NCBI GenBank assembly: GCA_014879565.1
Contig: JACSRW010000008.1
Span: 1-34,868 of the forward strand
Direction: 5' to 3'
Length of the DNA stretch: 34,868 bases
DNA from: Chitinophagaceae bacterium
GTDB lineage: Bacteria; Bacteroidota; Bacteroidia; Chitinophagales; Chitinophagaceae
Shown: positions 26,269-34,044 of the stretch, piece by piece
Layout of the letters: each line of letters begins with the position of its first letter
How positions within the stretch are numbered: the first letter of the stretch is position 1
Notes under the pieces: model-generated
Database searches by the model: none
What the model was told of the DNA's origin: nothing
Seen by the model: the letters and a program-made list of their open reading frames with translations, nothing else
Translations under genes and position numbers: made by a program

Positions 26269-28713
26269 TTATTTCCTGCTTGCCCGAATTATATCCGCAA
26301 ACACCCCGCTGGCCGTCACTTCCGCGCCGGCGCCGGCTCCTTTTACCACCATGGGTTGTTCTTTATAGCGGTTTGTATAAAACAGTACTACATTATCCTT
26401 TCCATAGAGGTGATAGAGGTCATGCTGCGGATCTATATGCTGCAAACCCACCGATGCTTTCCCGTTCTCAAATGAGGCGACAAACTTCAGTTTACAACCC
26501 GCTGCAACGGCTTTATCAAGCAGTTGTTTGAAATGCGCTTCTTCTTTTGCCATGGCCGCGTAAAAATCCTCCACACTGCCCTGCATACAGGAGGAAGGCA
26601 TAAAAGAGTGGTTGGTGATATCTTCCATTTCCATCTGGTGTCCGGCTTCGCGGGCGAGTATCATGATTTTCCGCATTACATCCGTTCCGCTGAGATCGAG
26701 CCGTGGATCGGGTTCGGTATAACCCTCTGCCTGCGCCTGGCGGACCACTTCCGCGAAAGGCCGGCTTCCGTCATAATGATTGAAAACGAAATTGAGCGTA
26801 CCGCTAAGTACCGCGAGCATCCGGTTGATTTTATCTCCGCTGCTAACCAGGTCGTTCAGGGTGGCGATAATCGGTAACGCAGCGCCAACATTGGTTTCGA
26901 ACAGGAAATGACAATTGTATTCCCGGGCCAGGTCTTTCAGCCGGCGGTAATTGCTGAAAGCGGAGGCAGCGGCTACTTTGTTACAAGCCACCACATGAAC
27001 GCTTTTTTGCAGAAGATCCGCATATACCGAGGCTACCCGGTCACTGGCTGTGACATCCACAAATATGGAATTACGCAGGTTCCGGCTGATTATTTCCTGC
27101 ACAAACTGATCCAGGTCTGCTTTCTCTCCCCCATCCAGCGCGGTCTTCCAGTCTGCCAGGTTAATGCCTTCTTCCTGTATCAGCATCTTACGGCTGTTGC
27201 TGATGCCCGCCACATTCACCTGCAGATGTAATTGCTCCTGCAGGAATGTCAGCTGTTGCTCCAGCTGACTGACCAGTTTAGCCCCCACATTTCCGGTACC
27301 GGTAATAAAGAGGTTGACCTGTTTGTACGAGGTTTCAAAAAATTCCTCATGCAGTACATTAATAGCTTTACGCACATCCCGGGTAGCTATGACCGCTGAA
27401 ATATTTTTCTCCGATGAACCCTGCGCGATGGCCCGTACATTAATCCCGTTACGGCCCAGGGCGCTGAACATCCGGCCGCTGATACCCGGGTGACTTTTCA
27501 TATTCTCTCCCACGAGTGCTACGATGGAAAGATCCGCTTCTGTATGCAGGGGTTCCACTTTCTGCAGGGCAATTTCATTGGCAAATGCCTGATCAACCGC
27601 CGCCTTTGCCCGAAGCGCTGATGCGCTGTCGATGCCCACACAAATGGAGTGTTCGGAAGAACCCTGGGTGATGAGGATAACATTTATTTTTTCCGCACTC
27701 AGGGCTTCAAAAAGACGTTTGGAAAAACCGGGAATGCCGATCATGCCGCTGCCTTCCAGGCTCAGCAGGGTGATATGGTTGATACTGGTTATACCCCTTA
27801 CTATATCTCCGTCCTTAGGAGATGCGGATTCAATCAGGGTTCCCTGATCACCGGGAGCAAAGGTATTTTTGATCCATACCGGAATCGCTTTTCCCATCAC
27901 CGGTTGTATGGTGGGCGGATAAATGACTTTTGCGCCAAAATGGGACAGTTCCATTGCTTCCTGGTAAGAGATCCGGGGGATAATCCGGGCATTACTCGCC
28001 AGTCGCGGATCCGCGGTCATCATACCGCTTACATCCGTCCATATTTCCAGTACAGATGCCTCTAAGGCGCCGGCGAGAATGGCAGCGGTGAAATCGGATC
28101 CGCCCCGCCCCAGTGTTGTGGTAATACCCTGTGCATCGGATGCGATGAAACCCGGTAAAATGGTAAGCCGTGCATCTGCAGCAGCAAAGTATTCCCGGAT
28201 CTGCCGGTTGGTTATGGTATAATCCACTTCAGCCGCCGTAAAAGCGGAGTTGGTACGGATCAGTTCACGGGCATCTTTCCAAACAGCCGGGGTGCCTCCG
28301 CTGTTAAAACGGGCGGCAATGAGCTGTGAGGAAAGCCATTCCCCGTATGAAGCAATCCGGTCCCGGGAACGGGCTGTCAGTTCGCGCAGGAGATAAATAC
28401 CATTACAGATATCTTCAATTTCATTACAGGCCTTTTTCACCAGGCTGAGCTGGGCACTCTGCCGGTCTACCGGCATTAATTGCTTCACGGTATCCAGGTG
28501 GCGCTGCTCCACGAGCAGGAGTTTTTCGCGGAAGGATTCATCCCCTGCTGCGGCCAGTGAAGCGGCGCCAAGCAGCAAATCCGTCACCCCGCCAAGAGCG
28601 GAGACCACCACCACGGCGGGCCCTTTTTGCAGCGTTTGTTCCACAACCTTCACAACTTTAGCAATATTGTCCGCATTTGCGACAGAAGTGCCGCCAAATT
28701 TTAATACCTGCAT
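26269..28713 (-). CDS. thrA: Bifunctional aspartate kinase/homoserine dehydrogenase
   Basis: An 814-residue fusion catalysing the first and third steps from aspartate to threonine. The kinase part starts MQVLKFGGTSVANADNI (KFGGTS motif) and includes TTLGRGGSDFTAAILAG. Tandem ACT regulatory domains cover about 310-460, with VALVGENMKSHPGISGRMFSALG. The dehydrogenase begins with the NAD(P) motif ITGTGNVGAKLV (about 468) and has the catalytic-region signature near SGTLNFVF and DPRLDLSGTDVMRK. The enteric ThrA homologue is inhibited by threonine through the ACT domains. The 245-base leader upstream encodes a Thr/Ile-rich peptide (28819-28908), so expression is probably controlled by threonine and isoleucine supply. 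Confidence 0.97.
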   Translation of the reverse strand: MQVLKFGGTSVANADNIAKVVKVVEQTLQKGPAVVVVSALGGVTDLLLGAASLAAAGDESFREKLLLVEQRHLDTVKQLMPVDRQSAQLSLVKKACNEIEDICNGIYLLRELTARSRDRIASYGEWLSSQLIAARFNSGGTPAVWKDARELIRTNSAFTAAEVDYTITNRQIREYFAAADARLTILPGFIASDAQGITTTLGRGGSDFTAAILAGALEASVLEIWTDVSGMMTADPRLASNARIIPRISYQEAMELSHFGAKVIYPPTIQPVMGKAIPVWIKNTFAPGDQGTLIESASPKDGDIVRGITSINHITLLSLEGSGMIGIPGFSKRLFEALSAEKINVILITQGSSEHSICVGIDSASALRAKAAVDQAFANEIALQKVEPLHTEADLSIVALVGENMKSHPGISGRMFSALGRNGINVRAIAQGSSEKNISAVIATRDVRKAINVLHEEFFETSYKQVNLFITGTGNVGAKLVSQLEQQLTFLQEQLHLQVNVAGISNSRKMLIQEEGINLADWKTALDGGEKADLDQFVQEIISRNLRNSIFVDVTASDRVASVYADLLQKSVHVVACNKVAAASAFSNYRRLKDLAREYNCHFLFETNVGAALPIIATLNDLVSSGDKINRMLAVLSGTLNFVFNHYDGSRPFAEVVRQAQAEGYTEPDPRLDLSGTDVMRKIMILAREAGHQMEMEDITNHSFMPSSCMQGSVEDFYAAMAKEEAHFKQLLDKAVAAGCKLKFVASFENGKASVGLQHIDPQHDLYHLYGKDNVVLFYTNRYKEQPMVVKGAGAGAEVTASGVFADIIRASRK

Positions 28714-28810
28714 GATCTCTGAATTATTTTTTACGTCTGAATAATAAATGTTCTCTTAAATCTTAGTTGATTTCTTACAGCAAACTGCCCGTGGGGTGAT
28801 ATGACAAAGT

Positions 28811-28830
28811 ACAATCCCTTACGGGATTGT
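28811..28830 (-). promoter_or_regulatory. Hairpin over the end of the thr leader peptide
   Basis: On the minus strand: ACAATCCC, loop GTAA, GGGATTGT, a perfect 8-bp stem, extendable by GACA/TGTC across a 4-base bulge. The loop contains the leader peptide stop codon TAA. A ribosome finishing or stalling on the Thr/Ile codons would open it. An alternative pairing of CCCGT with ACGGG (28786-28790) is possible. No T-run follows, so it is not a standard terminator. Confidence 0.6.
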
Positions 28831-28908
28831 TGTCGTAATGGTAATAATCGTGCTGTTGGTAACCGGTACCAGTGTAGAAGCAGTGATATGATAGTAATTA
28901 TTACCCAC
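28819..28908 (-). CDS. Putative threonine/isoleucine leader peptide of the thr operon (thrL-like)
   Basis: A 29-codon frame between the murQ stop and thrA. It starts at GTG (28908-28906), the only usual start codon after an in-frame TGA at 28920-28918, and ends at TAA (28821-28819). The peptide contains eight Thr and five Ile; the last ten residues are TIITITTTIP. Enteric thrL peptides have the same kind of Thr/Ile run, and translation speed over it reports charged tRNA levels. The stop codon lies in the loop of a perfect hairpin (28811-28830). The thrA start is 105 bases further on. Weak points: a GTG start, partly inside another inverted repeat (28903-28926), and no U-tract terminator before thrA. 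Confidence 0.72.
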   Translation of the reverse strand: MGNNYYHITASTLVPVTNSTIITITTTIP

Positions 28909-28926
28909 CTGAAAATTTCAGTGGGT
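28903..28926. repeat. Inverted repeat just after murQ, overlapping the leader start
   Basis: ACCCAC and TGAAA pair with TTTCA and GTGGGT with one bulged base. On the minus strand it lies 33 bases after the murQ stop and covers the GTG of the leader peptide. It could be a weak murQ terminator or hide the leader start; no T-run supports the first. Confidence 0.45.
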
Positions 28927-28958
28927 GCAAGATACGTTTCACAAACGGTAAAATAAAA

Positions 28959-29774
28959 TTATGAGGCAAGAGAATCTGCCGCTTTTTTCACGCTGCCGTA
29001 TTTCAGTAATAACTCTTTGGCTTTTTCATAGTCATTACTGCGGATGCGCTCCATGAGCATACGGGTACCGCGATCAACCAACTTATCGTTCGTTAGTTGC
29101 ATGTTCACCATTTTATTATCTTCCACCCTTCCCAGCTGAATCATCACGGTGGTGGAGATCATATTCAGTACAAGTTTCTGAGCGGTTCCGCTTTTCATCC
29201 GGGTGCTGCCGGTTACAAATTCCGGACCCACCACCACTTCAATCGGGAAGTCGGCCGCCGCGCTTACCGGCGCCCCGGGATTACAACTGATACTCCCGGT
29301 AATGATTCCTCTTTTACGGCATTCTTCCAGTGCCCCGATTACATAGGGTGTGGTACCGCTGGCCGCAATACCGATTACCACATCTTTATCCGATACCTGG
29401 TGGACCTGCAGATCCTGCCAGCCCTGTTCCCGGTCATCTTCCGCGAACTCCACCGCGGACGTAATGGCTTTTTCGCCTCCGGCAATGATACCGATGACCA
29501 GCCCGTAGGGAACCCCGTAGGTAGGAGGACATTCACTTGCATCCACAATGCCCAGCCGTCCGCTTGTTCCGGCCCCGATATAAAACATTCTTCCCCCCAT
29601 CAGCATTTTATCTGCGGCCACTTCTGCCAGTTTCTCAATCTGGGGTATTGCTTTTTCGACGGCAGCCGGTACTCCCTGGTCCTCTTTATTGATATTGCGG
29701 AGCAATTCTCCGACCGTCATCTTTTCAAGGTGCCGGTAAAGACTTGCCTGTTCGGTAATTTTCTGAAATGACAT
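28959..29774 (-). CDS. murQ: N-acetylmuramic acid 6-phosphate etherase
   Basis: A 271-residue SIS-domain enzyme that cleaves the lactyl ether of MurNAc-6-phosphate to give GlcNAc-6-phosphate, in cell-wall recycling. The family signature GAGTSGRLGIVDASECPPTYG is present, here split as GAGTSGRLGIVDA and SECPPTYG, with the acidic residues of SECPP and AVEFAEDD where catalytic Glu residues lie. TGSTRMKSGTAQKLVLNMI is the second signature. The frame is open to 29801, but that would overlap the kinase gene; the ATG at 29774, ten bases after the kinase stop, begins MSFQKITEQ, the normal N-terminus. It is coupled to the kinase. Confidence 0.95.
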   Translation of the reverse strand: MSFQKITEQASLYRHLEKMTVGELLRNINKEDQGVPAAVEKAIPQIEKLAEVAADKMLMGGRMFYIGAGTSGRLGIVDASECPPTYGVPYGLVIGIIAGGEKAITSAVEFAEDDREQGWQDLQVHQVSDKDVVIGIAASGTTPYVIGALEECRKRGIITGSISCNPGAPVSAAADFPIEVVVGPEFVTGSTRMKSGTAQKLVLNMISTTVMIQLGRVEDNKMVNMQLTNDKLVDRGTRMLMERIRSNDYEKAKELLLKYGSVKKAADSLAS

Positions 29775-29784
29775 AATGGGTTTT

Positions 29785-30627
29785 TTACCGGTGATAGTCA
29801 ATCAAACCCTCCATCGGGTTTTTCATGACTTTGCCGAGTTCAAATTCGTAACTGGCGCAAAGTTGCTGCAAGACATCTTTAAATCCAAATGCGACACCGC
29901 CGGCAAAATGAATGGGATGGTTCCAGGACTCCCGGTACTTACACAGGTGCTGAAAGAAAAAATCGTTCAGCCCGTCTTCTATGATATTCTCAATCATATA
30001 ATGTCCCCGGTTTTCCGCCAGGAAGCGGGCAAATCCGGCAAGGTAGCGGTTGGGCAATGGTTTTTTATAAACATGCTCCAGTATCTCCGGTGCATTGGTC
30101 ATATACGTCAGGTCAAACCGGCCGCGCAGTTCATCATCAAATGTACCGTAGAGATAATATTGTATGACCTTTTTCCCCAGGTAGGCGCCGCTGCCCTCAT
30201 CTCCCAGTACATAGCCCAGTCCCGGACTGTTCCGGACAATTTTTCTTCCGTTAAAAAAACAGGAATTAGATCCGGTTCCCAGGATACAGGCCACCCCCCT
30301 GCTATGCCCGCAAAGCGCCCGGGCAGCACCCATCAGGTCATGTGTTACTTCGGCATGGCTGCCGGGAAATGCTTTCTGTAAGGCTTTCTGAACCGATCTG
30401 GCATTAGCCGGATTGGCGCAACCTGTACCATAATAATAAATCTCGTTAACGGTAACATTTTTAAGGGCGGGAAGTAATTCTTTTGACAGCAGGGCATATA
30501 TCTCCTCTGTGCTCAGGAAATAAGGACTGATCCCCTGCGTGAAGATGGTTTTCTTTCTTCCGTTCCGGATCAGGCACCATTCCGCTTTGGTGGCACCGCT
30601 GTCGGCAATCAGTTTTACGGGAGCCAT
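29785..30627 (-). CDS. BadF/BadG-type N-acetylhexosamine kinase (likely MurNAc/GlcNAc kinase)
   Basis: A 280-residue sugar kinase of the ASKHA fold. The first phosphate motif is IADSGATKAEW (Asp9 to Lys14); THDLMGAARAL carries the second acidic site; ACILGTGSNSCFF is the adenosine-side loop; LGDEGSGAYLGKK is the family signature. Relatives phosphorylate GlcNAc or MurNAc. It lies directly upstream of murQ (10 bases), so it probably supplies MurNAc-6-phosphate to MurQ. Bacteria lacking the MurP phosphotransferase transporter need such a kinase, which fits Bacteroidota (inference). It is divergent from the S41 peptidase gene. Confidence 0.88.
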   Translation of the reverse strand: MAPVKLIADSGATKAEWCLIRNGRKKTIFTQGISPYFLSTEEIYALLSKELLPALKNVTVNEIYYYGTGCANPANARSVQKALQKAFPGSHAEVTHDLMGAARALCGHSRGVACILGTGSNSCFFNGRKIVRNSPGLGYVLGDEGSGAYLGKKVIQYYLYGTFDDELRGRFDLTYMTNAPEILEHVYKKPLPNRYLAGFARFLAENRGHYMIENIIEDGLNDFFFQHLCKYRESWNHPIHFAGGVAFGFKDVLQQLCASYEFELGKVMKNPMEGLIDYHR

Positions 30628-30709
30628 AAATATTTATTGAACCGGATAAAGGACACGGTCTGTTCCGTTCAAATCCAGTATTTTGCGTCAAATTACTGAA
30701 TAAAGGAGT

Positions 30710-32302
30710 ATGACGGTAAATAAAAAATTAAAAGTCTGGCAGCCCCTGCTTTTTTCCCTGGTGCTGATCGCCGGTATGTTGCTGGGTTATAAACTGGGAG
30801 ACCGTGCGGGTAACGGGAAGGGACTTTTCTCCGGGAACAGGAAAAATCCGCTCCAGGAGGCGCTTTACCTGATCCGTAATCATTATGTGGACTCTGTAAA
30901 TATGGACTCCATCCAGGGATACGCGATCCAGGAAATGATGGATCAGCTTGACCCGCATTCTGTATACCTCCCCCCCGTTGACCTGAAAGAAGCGAATGAA
31001 GAACTCTCCGGCAATTTTGAAGGAATCGGGGTAGAGTTTAATCTCTTCAGGGATACCGTTCATGTGGTGACGGTACTGCCCGGCGGGCCGAGTGAAAAGG
31101 CAGGCCTGAAAGTCGGGGATCAGCTGCTGGGTGTGAACGACTCTTCGCTTACCCGGAAAGGATTTACCGTGGCTGGTATCAAGAGCCTGATCCGCGGGCC
31201 CCGTGGTTCCGAAGCCGTGCTGGATGTGCTGCGGGATAAAAAACATATTCAGGTAACGGTAATAAGAGGCCGTATTCCTGTTCCTTCAGTAGATGCCGCT
31301 TACATGATTGATAAAACCACCGGTTATCTGAAACTCACCAAGTTTACAGAAACCAGTTATGAGGAGTTTATGCAAAGCATGGAAACCCTTCAGCAATCGG
31401 GTATGAAAAGCCTGGTTTTTGATCTCCGGGGTAATGGCGGTGGTTTTATGAACGAAGCGGTGGATATGGCCGATGAGTTCCTTGATGGCGACAAACTGAT
31501 TGTTTACACAGAAGGGTATAACAGTAAAAAGAGAGAATACCGCTGTAAGCGGCCCGGCTTATTTGAAAAGGGGAAACTGGTCCTGCTGGTGGATGAACTC
31601 TCTGCCAGCGCCAGTGAAGTACTGGCCGGTGCCTTACAGGACTGGTGCCGGGCTACCATTATCGGAAGAAGGACTTTTGGTAAAGGACTGGTGCAGGAAC
31701 AGCATCAGTTGCACGACGGCTCAGCCATACGCCTTACCGTAGCCAGGTATTATACCCCACTCGGCAGAAGTATCCAGCGGCCCTATGAAAAAGGCCGGAA
31801 AGTCTATATGGAAGAGTTATGGGAACGTTTCAGTAACGGGGAAATGAGCTCGGCTGATTCAGTAAAATCACATAACGGGAATCCCTATACAACGCTTTGC
31901 AATGATACCCTTTACGGGGGCGGCGGCATTACACCCGGAATTTTTATCCCGATAGACACCAGCGCCTCCCTGCAGAAAGCGAACCGCGCTACGGTGTCTG
32001 CGGACTTTAATAACTTTATTTATACTTACTACCTGCAGCATAAAAACAGCATTGATAAAATGAAAAGCCCTGCTGATTTTTTGCAGGGCTATCCGGGAAA
32101 CGATGATTTGTGGCGCGGACTTTCAGGAGCCAGCCTGGCTGATTCGGTACCGGTAACCTCTTTCAATACAGCTGAAAAGGAAATGGTATTGCTGCGGCTG
32201 AAAGGACTCCTGGCCCGTTACCGGTGGAGGAATACCGGGTATTACCAGGTGGTGAACAGTGCCGATCCGATGGTACTGAAAGCATTGGAAGTTCTTAAAT
32301 AG
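30710..32302 (+). CDS. S41-family C-terminal processing peptidase
   Basis: A 530-residue membrane-anchored periplasmic protease. One hydrophobic segment near residues 12-27 anchors it. The PDZ domain (about 95-175) holds GIGVEFN and LPGGPSEKAGLKVGDQLLGV. The catalytic domain has VFDLRGNGGG (about 240), the nucleophile Ser300 in ELSASASEVLAGAL and the general base Lys325 in RTFGKGLVQ, 25 residues apart as in Prc and D1P. A C-terminal extension of about 150 residues is common in Bacteroidota CTPs. Such proteases trim envelope proteins and cell-wall hydrolases. It is divergent from the murNAc kinase, which may be more than chance. The stop codon TAG is followed directly by an octamer tract (32302-32349). 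A TATTTTG at 30679-30685 is a near -7 element. Confidence 0.95.
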   Translation: MTVNKKLKVWQPLLFSLVLIAGMLLGYKLGDRAGNGKGLFSGNRKNPLQEALYLIRNHYVDSVNMDSIQGYAIQEMMDQLDPHSVYLPPVDLKEANEELSGNFEGIGVEFNLFRDTVHVVTVLPGGPSEKAGLKVGDQLLGVNDSSLTRKGFTVAGIKSLIRGPRGSEAVLDVLRDKKHIQVTVIRGRIPVPSVDAAYMIDKTTGYLKLTKFTETSYEEFMQSMETLQQSGMKSLVFDLRGNGGGFMNEAVDMADEFLDGDKLIVYTEGYNSKKREYRCKRPGLFEKGKLVLLVDELSASASEVLAGALQDWCRATIIGRRTFGKGLVQEQHQLHDGSAIRLTVARYYTPLGRSIQRPYEKGRKVYMEELWERFSNGEMSSADSVKSHNGNPYTTLCNDTLYGGGGITPGIFIPIDTSASLQKANRATVSADFNNFIYTYYLQHKNSIDKMKSPADFLQGYPGNDDLWRGLSGASLADSVPVTSFNTAEKEMVLLRLKGLLARYRWRNTGYYQVVNSADPMVLKALEVLK

Positions 32303-32349
32303 GTTGACAGGCTGGCTGGTTAACAGATCAACCTGTCAACTGGTTAACT
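32302..32349. repeat. Octamer tract filling the gap between two convergent stop codons
   Basis: Six 8-base units: GGTTGACA, GGCTGGCT, GGTTAACA, GATCAACC, TGTCAACT and GGTTAACT. Units 4 and 5 contain the reverse complement of the GGTTGAC word, so the tract can fold (GTTGACAG with CTGTCAAC). It begins with the last base of the S41 peptidase stop codon and runs past the stop codon of the opposite gene (32344-32346). It may serve as a crude bidirectional terminator. Confidence 0.7.
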
Positions 32350-32724
32350 TCTTAAATCCTTATTCTCATCCCACCATTTCTTTTCAATTTTATAGGACCC
32401 GAAAAGCCCGAGTCCGCCACCGATCGCGATCAGGGCAAAATAGATGGGTACATTCCTGTCATCATCAAAATGACCTTTATAGGAATGGTACAGGACATAA
32501 TTATCCAGGAGATAAGCCAGGAACAAACCTACACCTGCCCCAATGAGCAGCAAGGCCCATTTCAGGTTTTTATAAGGAGCCGGTCTGTTGGCAAATTCCT
32601 TGGGGTTCATGTTTTTTTCAATCATCGCCAGGTTTTGCCTGGTTTTCAGATAATAAATACCGAAAATCATGGCAAATCCGCCGGCAAACATGGTAATCGG
32701 TATCAGTGCTTCTCCTGCATCCAT
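32344..32724 (-). CDS. Small three-helix membrane protein (DUF6249-like)
   Basis: A 126-residue membrane protein. Hydrophobic helices lie near residues 7-26, 54-76 and 93-113. Between the first two is a cytoplasmic-looking YLKTRQNLAMIEKNMNPKEF segment, the pattern 'R..LALIEKG' typical of the DUF6249 family. Proteins of this type are often found beside ECF sigma factor genes, as here, and may take part in envelope signalling (inference). It is divergent from the sigma factor gene with 197 bases between starts, a region rich in GGTTACAG words. Family assignment is moderate; function unknown. Confidence 0.78.
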   Translation of the reverse strand: MDAGEALIPITMFAGGFAMIFGIYYLKTRQNLAMIEKNMNPKEFANRPAPYKNLKWALLLIGAGVGLFLAYLLDNYVLYHSYKGHFDDDRNVPIYFALIAIGGGLGLFGSYKIEKKWWDENKDLRS

Positions 32725-32772
32725 GGTACTAGTTTTTTAGGTTTCTGAATAATCTGACTGTATTTCCTTTAT

Positions 32773-32897
32773 CCGGGTTACAGTTTTTTACTGCTTTCAA
32801 AGAATCAGACTCAGGCTTTGTTCATCAGGTTACAGGTTTCCGTAACTTTCTGCCGGTTTTCCTTTCTGCTGCTATTTTTTCTAAACCTGTAACCCGG
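32773..32897. promoter_or_regulatory. Inverted GGTTACAG/CTGTAACC words before the sigma factor gene
   Basis: CCGGGTTACAG (32773-32783) and CTGTAACCCGG (32887-32897) are perfect 11-base complements. A third copy, CAGGTTACAGG (32826-32836), can pair with CCTGTAACC (32886-32894) instead. They lie between the divergent DUF6249-like and sigma factor genes and could be operator sites or arms of alternative RNA folds; relation to the degenerate repeat class is also possible. Confidence 0.4.
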
Positions 32898-32921
32898 CAA
32901 CCCGGCCGGTAGTCTTAATAC

Positions 32922-33506
32922 ATGATGTTGGCCGGAAATAATGATAATGAGCTCATCAGTAAGGTTTTGCGTGGTGACCAGCAGGCTTATGCCGGATTGG
33001 TTGAACGTTACCAGGCCTATGTATTTACCCTGGCACTGAGAATGGTAAAAAACCGGGAAGAAGCGGAAGAGCTTTCACAGGATGTTTTTATTAAAGCCTA
33101 TAAGTACCTGGCTGATTTCCGCGGGGAGTCCCGTTTCAGCACCTGGCTCTATACCATCGTTCATAACACCTGTCTCAGTTTTTTACGGAAAAAAAAACCG
33201 GATACCCGTTCCCTGGATGAAGAACATAATTTCAACCTGGCCGATAACCGGGAAACCTCTTTCCGGGCGGATCTGGTGGAGCAAAAATCCAGACAGGCAA
33301 TGGTCAACCAGGCAATCAGTCAGCTGGGAGCGGATGATGCGGGTATCATTACTTTATTTTATAAAAGTGAACAAAGCCTGGAGGAAATTGCCCGAATTTT
33401 GGGTATTGAAATCAATACAGCCAAGGTCCGTCTTCACCGCGCCAGGCAAAGACTGAAAGAAGTGATGGAAACCCGGTTTACGGAAGAAGTGAAAGATTTA
33501 ACCTGA
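32922..33506 (+). CDS. ECF RNA polymerase sigma factor
   Basis: A 194-residue sigma-70 factor of the extracytoplasmic-function group. Region 2 (about 24-92) has LVERYQAYVFTLALRMV, the core-binding EEAEELSQDVFIKAYKYL and FSTWLYTIVHNTCLSFLRK. Region 4 (about 130-182) has the helix-turn-helix QSLEEIARILGIEINTAKV followed by RLHRARQRLKEVM. The ATG at 32922 is used; a second ATG follows at once at 32925. The next gene starts six bases after its stop and looks like the cognate anti-sigma factor, so the pair should be co-transcribed and probably autoregulated. Confidence 0.96.
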   Translation: MMLAGNNDNELISKVLRGDQQAYAGLVERYQAYVFTLALRMVKNREEAEELSQDVFIKAYKYLADFRGESRFSTWLYTIVHNTCLSFLRKKKPDTRSLDEEHNFNLADNRETSFRADLVEQKSRQAMVNQAISQLGADDAGIITLFYKSEQSLEEIARILGIEINTAKVRLHRARQRLKEVMETRFTEEVKDLT

Positions 33507-33512
33507 CATACA

Positions 33513-34022
33513 ATGCATATGAAAAAGACGATGGAAGAAGAGTTGTGGGAATACCTGGATGGTGTTCTGCCTTCAGCTGAACAGCAACGGATTTCCTCAC
33601 TGATTGAAGAAATGCCGGAATGGAAGGAAAAATACGGCGAACTGCTTGAACTGAGTGCCTCGCTGAAAAAGGTTTCCCTGGATGAACCCTCCCTCCGGTT
33701 CACCAAAAATGTAATGGAAGAAATCGCCCGGACAAGGATCGCTCCTGCTACCAAGAATTATATCAACCGGCGGATCATCGGAGGGATAGGTATCTTTTTT
33801 GCGAGCCTGCTGACCGCCATCCTGGTTTATGGATTCAGCCAGATGGAATTCAGCAGTACAGCAGACAGTAGTTTTACCGGAAAAATCAGCCAGCTGGATT
33901 TCAGCAAATTTTTCAATAATGACCTGGTAAATGTTTTTATGATGATCAATGTGGTGCTTGGCCTGGTACTCCTTGACAATTACCTGACCGGTAAAAGAAA
34001 ACAATTCCGTAAACAAGCGTAA
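33513..34022 (+). CDS. Putative anti-sigma factor, two-helix membrane protein
   Basis: A 169-residue protein. The N-terminal cytoplasmic part (1-85) has EEELWEYLDGVLPSAEQQRI, which resembles the first helices of anti-sigma domains (a zinc-finger-less version, since no His/Cys cluster is present). Hydrophobic helices lie at about 88-108 and 138-157, leaving a short periplasmic loop (about 109-137) and a basic tail KRKQFRKQA. It follows the ECF sigma gene by six bases. The likely role is to hold the sigma factor at the membrane until a signal arrives (inference from position and topology). A second ATG at 33519 would remove two residues. It ends at a strong terminator. Confidence 0.85.
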   Translation: MHMKKTMEEELWEYLDGVLPSAEQQRISSLIEEMPEWKEKYGELLELSASLKKVSLDEPSLRFTKNVMEEIARTRIAPATKNYINRRIIGGIGIFFASLLTAILVYGFSQMEFSSTADSSFTGKISQLDFSKFFNNDLVNVFMMINVVLGLVLLDNYLTGKRKQFRKQA

Positions 34023-34044
34023 TGAGCAGTCATTACTTCCGGCC

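Noticed and set aside
28714-28958. Classical intrinsic attenuator in the thr leader
   Set aside because: No hairpin there is followed by a T-run before thrA, so a standard terminator is not claimed.
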